Of a stretch of 10,722 nt of DNA, positions 8,142 through 10,722 are shown one piece after another. The notes beneath the pieces were generated by a model that did not search any database, was not told the DNA's origin, and worked only from the letters and a program-made list of their open reading frames with translations. This DNA comes from Clostridium sp. CAG:1193 (GTDB taxonomy: Bacteria; Bacillota_I; Bacilli_A; RF39; UBA660): positions 1-10,722 of the forward strand of contig HF990775.1 in the NCBI GenBank assembly GCA_000436255.1. The letters run 5' to 3'. Both the position numbers and the translations under genes were made by a program. Position 1 is the first letter of the stretch; the number at the start of each line of letters is the position of its first letter.

Positions 8142-8708
8142 TTAACAGGAACTATTAGTTGAATTATTATGTTTATCTACTTGTTTTTGATATCTTTCTT
8201 CTTCACTAAATACACATCCACAATATTTCTGCATATATAATCCTGTTTCTTTAAACATAGCTTTACCCTCGTAATAATATGGTCTAAAATCTTTATATAA
8301 AAACTTTATATTATATTTTTCACTAAGATTTTCACATATTTTTTTTATTAAATCATGTTTTTGATATGGGCTTATAAAAAGGGTTGTTGAAAAAGCATCA
8401 TAACCATTTTCTTTAGCATATTTTACTGTATTTTCTAATCTTGTTAAATAGCAATATCCACACCTATTATCTAATATATTAACTACATTTTTAGTAAATT
8501 CTTTTAATCCATAATAATCATTATAAACAACATTTAAATCAATCATTTTTGAGTACTCTTTTAATGCATTTAATCTACTTTCATACTCCTTAAATGGATG
8601 AATATTTGGATTATACCAATATCCTGTAACATCAATTTCTTCTTCTCTTAATACTTTTATACATGCTGCACTACAAGGTGCACAACAAATATGTAATAAT
8701 AACTTCAT
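8142..8708 (-). CDS. queH: Epoxyqueuosine reductase QueH
   Basis: QueH (former DUF208) performs the last step of queuosine synthesis, reducing epoxyqueuosine to queuosine in the anticodon of GUN-decoding tRNAs. It replaces the cobalamin-dependent QueG. The 188-aa length is normal. All family cysteine motifs are visible: HICCAPCS at 6-13 (Cys8, Cys9, Cys12), RCGYCYLTRL at 82-91 (Cys83, Cys86) and YCGCVFS at 162-168 (Cys163, Cys165). In the family these hold an iron-sulfur cluster and a further iron. The start lies 2 nt after the yvcK stop, with an SD (GAGGG, complement of 8715-8719) inside the end of yvcK, so translation is probably coupled. No other queuosine gene is in the window. Confidence 0.93.
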   Translation of the reverse strand: MKLLLHICCAPCSAACIKVLREEEIDVTGYWYNPNIHPFKEYESRLNALKEYSKMIDLNVVYNDYYGLKEFTKNVVNILDNRCGYCYLTRLENTVKYAKENGYDAFSTTLFISPYQKHDLIKKICENLSEKYNIKFLYKDFRPYYYEGKAMFKETGLYMQKYCGCVFSEEERYQKQVDKHNNSTNSSC

Positions 8709-8710
8709 AA

Positions 8711-9664
8711 CTATCCCTCTAATAAATACGTAAATATTTGTAATCCTAATTTAATTACATCATGTCTTAGTGTATCATCTGTTATTGTAACAAAATCATC
8801 ACTTATTATTTTTAATCCCATATTTTTAAGTGTTTTTTTATCAAAGATAACTGGATCTTTTTGCTCAGTATTTGAATACTTCTCTGCCATTTTCTTACTA
8901 ATTGCACCACTATTTGCAACTACTACACTAACCTTTTTATCTCCTAGATATTCATTTAATGCATTAACATGATCACTTACCTTAAAATTATCTGTTTCAC
9001 CTGGTTGTGTTACTATATTACACACATACATAACCTCTGCATTACTTTTATCTATAGCATCTTTTATTTCGTTACAAATTAAATTAGGTATAATACTAGT
9101 ATATAAGCTCCCCATACTAAGAACTATTAAATCTGCATTTTTAATTGCTTTTAATGCTTCTTTGCAAACCTCAGTATCATCTTTATACCAAACTTTTTTT
9201 ATTTTTCTTACATCCTCAGTAATATTGTGCTCCCCATACACAATCCCTCCATCATACATTTCTGCAACTAAAGTATTATTACTTTCTTCTGTAAGAGGAA
9301 GTACTCTTCCTTTTAAATTAAGAACTTTTCCTAATGATTCTATCCCAAGAGATACACTACCTGTTATTTCAGACATTGCAACAAGTAATAAATTACCAAC
9401 TGTATGTCCATCAAAACTTCCTTTTGTTTTAAATCTATAATTTAGCATTTTTTCAAATAATGGCTCTGTTTCAGATAATGCTGCTAATACTCTTCTTATA
9501 TCACCTAATGCAGGTGTATTAAATTCTGAGCGTATCTTACCTGTACTTCTTCCATCATCACATACAGAAACTATTGCAGTTATATTAACTGGAAATTGTT
9601 TTAATCCTCTAAGAAGAGTTGACATTCCTGTTCCTCCTCCAAGAATAACAACGTTTTTATTCAT
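8711..9664 (-). CDS. yvcK: YvcK/GlmR family UDP-sugar-binding regulator (CofD-like fold)
   Basis: A 317-aa protein of the gluconeogenesis factor YvcK/GlmR family. In Bacillus it binds UDP-GlcNAc and supports cell-wall precursor synthesis and growth on gluconeogenic carbon sources. Family motifs are clear: GGGTGMSTLLRGLK at 9-22 (nucleotide-binding loop), VCDDGRSTGKIR at 34-45, PALGDIRRVLAAL at 51-63, GHTVGNLLL at 86-94, GSLYTSIIPNLI at 185-196 and NIVTQPGETDNF at 216-227. Length is as expected for the family. In many Bacillota yvcK lies between rapZ and whiA; neither is here, and queH follows instead. Start supported by the SD GGGAGGA (complement of 9668-9674), 3-4 nt before ATG, and by the conserved N-terminus. 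Likely cytosolic. Confidence 0.95.
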   Translation of the reverse strand: MNKNVVILGGGTGMSTLLRGLKQFPVNITAIVSVCDDGRSTGKIRSEFNTPALGDIRRVLAALSETEPLFEKMLNYRFKTKGSFDGHTVGNLLLVAMSEITGSVSLGIESLGKVLNLKGRVLPLTEESNNTLVAEMYDGGIVYGEHNITEDVRKIKKVWYKDDTEVCKEALKAIKNADLIVLSMGSLYTSIIPNLICNEIKDAIDKSNAEVMYVCNIVTQPGETDNFKVSDHVNALNEYLGDKKVSVVVANSGAISKKMAEKYSNTEQKDPVIFDKKTLKNMGLKIISDDFVTITDDTLRHDVIKLGLQIFTYLLEG

Positions 9665-9694
9665 GAGTCCTCCCTTTTAAATAAATTCATATGT

Positions 9695-9722
9695 ATTTTA
9701 TCATATTTTATTACACTTTAAA
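9695..9722 (-). promoter_or_regulatory. yvcK promoter
   Basis: On the minus strand, TTTAAA (complement of 9717-9722), a 16-bp spacer and an extended -10 TGATAAAAT (hexamer complement of 9695-9700). The -35 box is only a partial match. It lies back to back with the plus-strand promoter at 9730-9757, with 7 bp between their -35 boxes. Confidence 0.55.
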
Positions 9723-9729
9723 ATCATTA

Positions 9730-9757
9730 TTTACTTATTTAAAATATATGATATAAT
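9730..9757 (+). promoter_or_regulatory. Promoter of the zinc-ribbon gene
   Basis: TTTACT at 9730-9735, 16-bp spacer, extended -10 TGATATAAT (hexamer at 9752-9757). Predicted start near 9764, giving a leader of under 20 nt that contains the SD AAGGAGG just upstream of the ATG at 9781. Confidence 0.75.
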
Positions 9758-9780
9758 ACTAATTACATTAAGGAGGATAT

Positions 9781-10245
9781 ATGAAAAATATATATAGACC
9801 ATATGAGTGTGATATATGTCATTCAACAGATATAAGCGTTACTACTGAATATAAAGACTATACTAGTAAAATAGTTAAATATACTAAGATAAATGAAGAG
9901 GTAGAAAGATTTGAAAGAAGTAGAATAGATAAATGTAGATGTAAACGTTGTAAAAATGAATTTATAATAAATAGAGGTAAAGATACATTTACAAGATTTT
10001 TATCTTCTTGTTATTTAACTGATAATAAAGATGTTTGTTTACTTGCAACATACACTAGTAGTGTAGAAGATAATTATAAAGTTATATCTGTTTTAAATAA
10101 CCAAGGAATTACAACTTACATGGCAATAACTGATAATGATAAATATCCAATAATTTTATCTAAAAAAGATACTCCAAAAAGCATCAAAGAAAGTGATAAA
10201 GTTCTTAAATTAGTTAAAAATACTCATACAAATAGATATAATTAA
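9781..10245 (+). CDS. Hypothetical zinc-ribbon protein
   Basis: I do not recognise this 154-aa protein. It has a CxxC pair at Cys10/Cys13 (ECDICHS) and a CxCxxC at Cys52, Cys54 and Cys57 (KCRCKRCKNEF), which together make a likely four-cysteine zinc ribbon with a long insertion between the knuckles (14-51). Residues 65-125 look like a small alpha/beta region, and the C-terminus is Lys- and polar-rich. There is no signal peptide or membrane segment, so it is probably cytosolic. A nucleic-acid-binding role fits the zinc ribbon and basic character but is a guess. It is a single-gene unit with its own promoter, an AAGGAGG SD 4 nt before ATG, and a terminator starting in its stop codon. It diverges from yvcK. 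Confidence 0.8.
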   Translation: MKNIYRPYECDICHSTDISVTTEYKDYTSKIVKYTKINEEVERFERSRIDKCRCKRCKNEFIINRGKDTFTRFLSSCYLTDNKDVCLLATYTSSVEDNYKVISVLNNQGITTYMAITDNDKYPIILSKKDTPKSIKESDKVLKLVKNTHTNRYN

Positions 10246-10272
10246 AAAACTGCTTAATTGCAGTTTTTTAAG
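10244..10272. terminator. Strong terminator after the zinc-ribbon gene
   Basis: AAAAAACTGC (10244-10253) and GCAGTTTTTT (10260-10269) form a perfect 10-bp stem with a 6-nt loop. The six T of the right arm act as the U-tract. The hairpin overlaps the TAA stop. The mirror-image A and T runs could make it work in both directions. Confidence 0.92.
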
Positions 10273-10387
10273 TTTATTTTTTAATTTAAACATCTTACTA
10301 AACCATATAAGTTTCAATACCATTTACTTGTAAAATTGAATGCTTTTCTATTTTATCATAGTTTTATATACTAATTTATGGAAAGAC

Positions 10388-10417
10388 TTGTGTTAAAGAA
10401 CAAATGTTTGATATAAT
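10388..10417 (+). promoter_or_regulatory. Promoter of the small-peptide mRNA
   Basis: A perfect TATAAT at 10412-10417 is preceded, at 18 bp, by a weak -35 TTGTGT (10388-10393). Predicted start around 10424-10425, which places the 5' end of the RNA exactly at the 13-base inverted-repeat arm. Confidence 0.65.
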
Positions 10418-10480
10418 TATACGTAGGAACACTTAATAGTTGGGTGGAGCCAAACTTCTTGAAAGAAGGGAGGCGAGAAT

Positions 10481-10564
10481 ATGAACAAGAAGGATTTTTT
10501 AATTCTATCTCTAGTAATAATTATCTTCCTTTTACTATTCTTACTATTTATAGTATTAATATAA
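10481..10564 (+). CDS. 27-aa hydrophobic peptide, candidate type I toxin
   Basis: The frame starts MNKKDF and continues as an almost unbroken run of Leu, Ile, Val and Phe to the end (residues 6-27), enough for one membrane helix with a positively charged N-terminal end. An excellent SD, GGGAGG (10468-10473), lies 7 nt before the ATG, which argues strongly that it is translated. Stop is TAA at 10562-10564. Size and composition resemble membrane-acting type I toxins (Ibs, Fst and Hol_Tox classes), but the sequence does not match any of them that I know. The long 3' UTR, the convergent antisense promoter and the folding elements support a toxin-antitoxin reading. Alternatives are a small membrane-protein regulator or a leader-type peptide. 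Existence of the frame is well supported; toxicity is inference. Confidence 0.65.
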   Translation: MNKKDFLILSLVIIIFLLLFLLFIVLI

Positions 10565-10600
10565 AAGAAATCCACCTAACTCAGCAATGATTTAGGTGGA
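10562..10600 (-). terminator. Terminator of the antisense RNA
   Basis: TCCACCTAA (10571-10579) and TTAGGTGGA (10592-10600) form a perfect 9-bp stem with a 12-nt loop. In minus-strand sense it is followed by TTTCTTTTAT, a fair U-tract; on the plus strand no T-run follows, so it should stop only the antisense RNA. In the mRNA the same 5' arm can instead pair with the leader. Confidence 0.65.
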
Positions 10601-10675
10601 ACTGATTAAATCGGCTACACTCAACATGCAAACATTAAGTGTTCCTCTAATATTTTATGAGATTTCTCTCGTCTA
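10562..10675 (-). ncRNA. Predicted antisense RNA, candidate antitoxin
   Basis: From the minus-strand promoter at 10681-10709 transcription would start near 10674-10675 and stop at the hairpin and T-run ending near 10562, giving a roughly 110-nt RNA. It is fully complementary to most of the peptide mRNA's 3' UTR, up to the stop codon, but not to the SD. This is the arrangement of 3'-overlapping antitoxins such as RatA and SR4, which promote RNase III cleavage or refolding of the toxin mRNA. The RNA also carries AGGAACACTTAAT, identical to the mRNA 5' end, so it can compete with the mRNA's own closure. No obvious reading frame was seen in it. Confidence 0.55.
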
Positions 10676-10680
10676 TATAC

Positions 10681-10709
10681 ATAGTAACATAAAAACGACT
10701 TTTTTACAA
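10681..10709 (-). promoter_or_regulatory. Promoter of the antisense RNA
   Basis: On the minus strand, TTGTAA (complement of 10704-10709), 17-bp spacer and extended -10 TGTTACTAT (hexamer complement of 10681-10686). It is closer to consensus than the mRNA promoter, as expected if an unstable antitoxin RNA is made in excess. Its -35 box sits inside the mRNA terminator. Confidence 0.7.
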
Positions 10710-10720
10710 GTCGTTTTAAA
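10692..10720 (+). terminator. Terminator of the small-peptide mRNA
   Basis: AAAACGACTT (10692-10701) and AAGTCGTTTT (10708-10717) form a perfect 10-bp stem with a 6-nt loop, the right arm ending in TTTT. The U-tract is short, and the window ends five bases later. It might also serve a gene converging from the right. Confidence 0.75.
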
Positions 10721-10722
10721 TT

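Larger units (their letters stand above)
10425..10646. repeat. 13-bp perfect inverted repeat linking mRNA 5' and 3' regions
   Basis: AGGAACACTTAAT at 10425-10437 is the exact reverse complement of ATTAAGTGTTCCT at 10634-10646. Nested inside, GTTGGGTGGA (10439-10448) can pair with TCCACCTAAC (10571-10580) over 10 bp with one G-U. Together they could close the RNA end to end. A transposon-end origin is unlikely because no target duplication is visible on the flanks. Confidence 0.85.
10424..10720 (+). other. Predicted transcript of the small-peptide (toxin-like) locus
   Basis: The predicted mRNA runs from the start near 10424 to the hairpin at 10692-10717, about 295 nt for a 27-codon reading frame. 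It has a leader of about 57 nt and a 3' UTR of about 155 nt. The leader holds a UGAA-loop hairpin (CTTCT 10455-10459 with AGAAG 10464-10468) immediately before the SD. A short frame with disproportionately long, structured UTRs is typical of type I toxin mRNAs. Ends are inferred from promoter and terminator, not measured. Confidence 0.55.

Noticed and set aside
9162..9440. Plus-strand open frame of 92 codons opposite yvcK
   Set aside because: It is antisense to conserved yvcK motifs and has no SD.
10190..10310. Minus-strand frame of about 40 codons crossing the terminator at 10244-10269
   Set aside because: No SD, reads through a strong hairpin and into the antisense of the zinc-ribbon gene.
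10340..10396. Short plus-strand frame of about 18 codons (starting MLFYF) before the toxin-like locus
   Set aside because: No SD or promoter precedes it, and it overlaps the -35 region of the next promoter.
10439..10610. GGGTGGA and AGGTGGAAC, reminiscent of the T-box sequence of tRNA-sensing riboswitches
   Set aside because: No long stem I upstream, no matching antiterminator partner, and a translated frame with SD lies between the two motifs.
10425..10646. Miniature transposon bounded by 13-bp inverted repeats
   Set aside because: No duplicated target bases on the flanks, and the repeat arms coincide with the transcription start and the antisense RNA, which explains them better.
1..10722. 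CRISPR arrays, tRNA or rRNA genes, insertion sequences and phage genes
   Set aside because: No spaced repeats, cloverleaf-like stretches, transposase or phage-type proteins were seen on either strand.

Overview
The window comes from a strongly AT-rich bacterial chromosome, most likely an uncultured low-GC Bacillota (Bacilli or Mollicutes-related). The case rests on yvcK, a short Firmicute-type DnaE, a LysM-G5-M23 wall hydrolase, AGGAGG Shine-Dalgarno (SD) sites before nearly every gene, and A/T-tailed hairpins at gene ends. TGA is a real stop (it ends dnaE) and tryptophan uses TGG, so this is not a mycoplasma with code 4. The taxonomic placement is inference.

Left part, minus strand. At the left edge a consensus promoter and SD lead into a gene of which only the first codons are visible. 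Next, read right to left, are dnaE (replicative-type DNA polymerase III alpha) and, 22 nt later, a membrane-anchored LysM-G5-M23 peptidase; the pair ends in a terminator at 2679-2702. An 825-aa ABC transporter, with ATPase and FtsX/MacB-type permease fused, follows from its own -10 box and ends in a terminator at 110-141.

Middle. dnaE and the small plus-strand gene rpmB (ribosomal protein bL28, 56 aa) diverge from two promoters whose -35 boxes touch. rpmB converges on an XRE-type regulator carrying about five membrane segments, and the two share a two-way terminator at 7342-7365. Upstream of the regulator lie queH (queuosine tRNA modification) and yvcK (UDP-sugar-binding regulator of cell-wall and carbon metabolism), with yvcK and queH 2 nt apart. 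The order of transcription is yvcK, queH, then the XRE gene, which may also have its own promoter with a 7+7 inverted repeat.

Right part, plus strand. A zinc-ribbon protein of unknown function diverges from yvcK and ends in a strong terminator at 10244-10269. The last 340 bases hold the most interesting element, a compact locus that looks like a type I toxin-antitoxin module. It has a promoter, a leader of about 57 nt, a 27-residue hydrophobic peptide with a strong SD, a long 3' UTR, a terminator, and a convergent promoter for a roughly 110-nt antisense RNA ending in its own terminator. The mRNA's first 13 bases are perfectly complementary to a 3' UTR stretch lying inside the antisense region, and a second 10-bp helix is nested within the first. 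I do not recognise the peptide family, so this may be an undescribed module.
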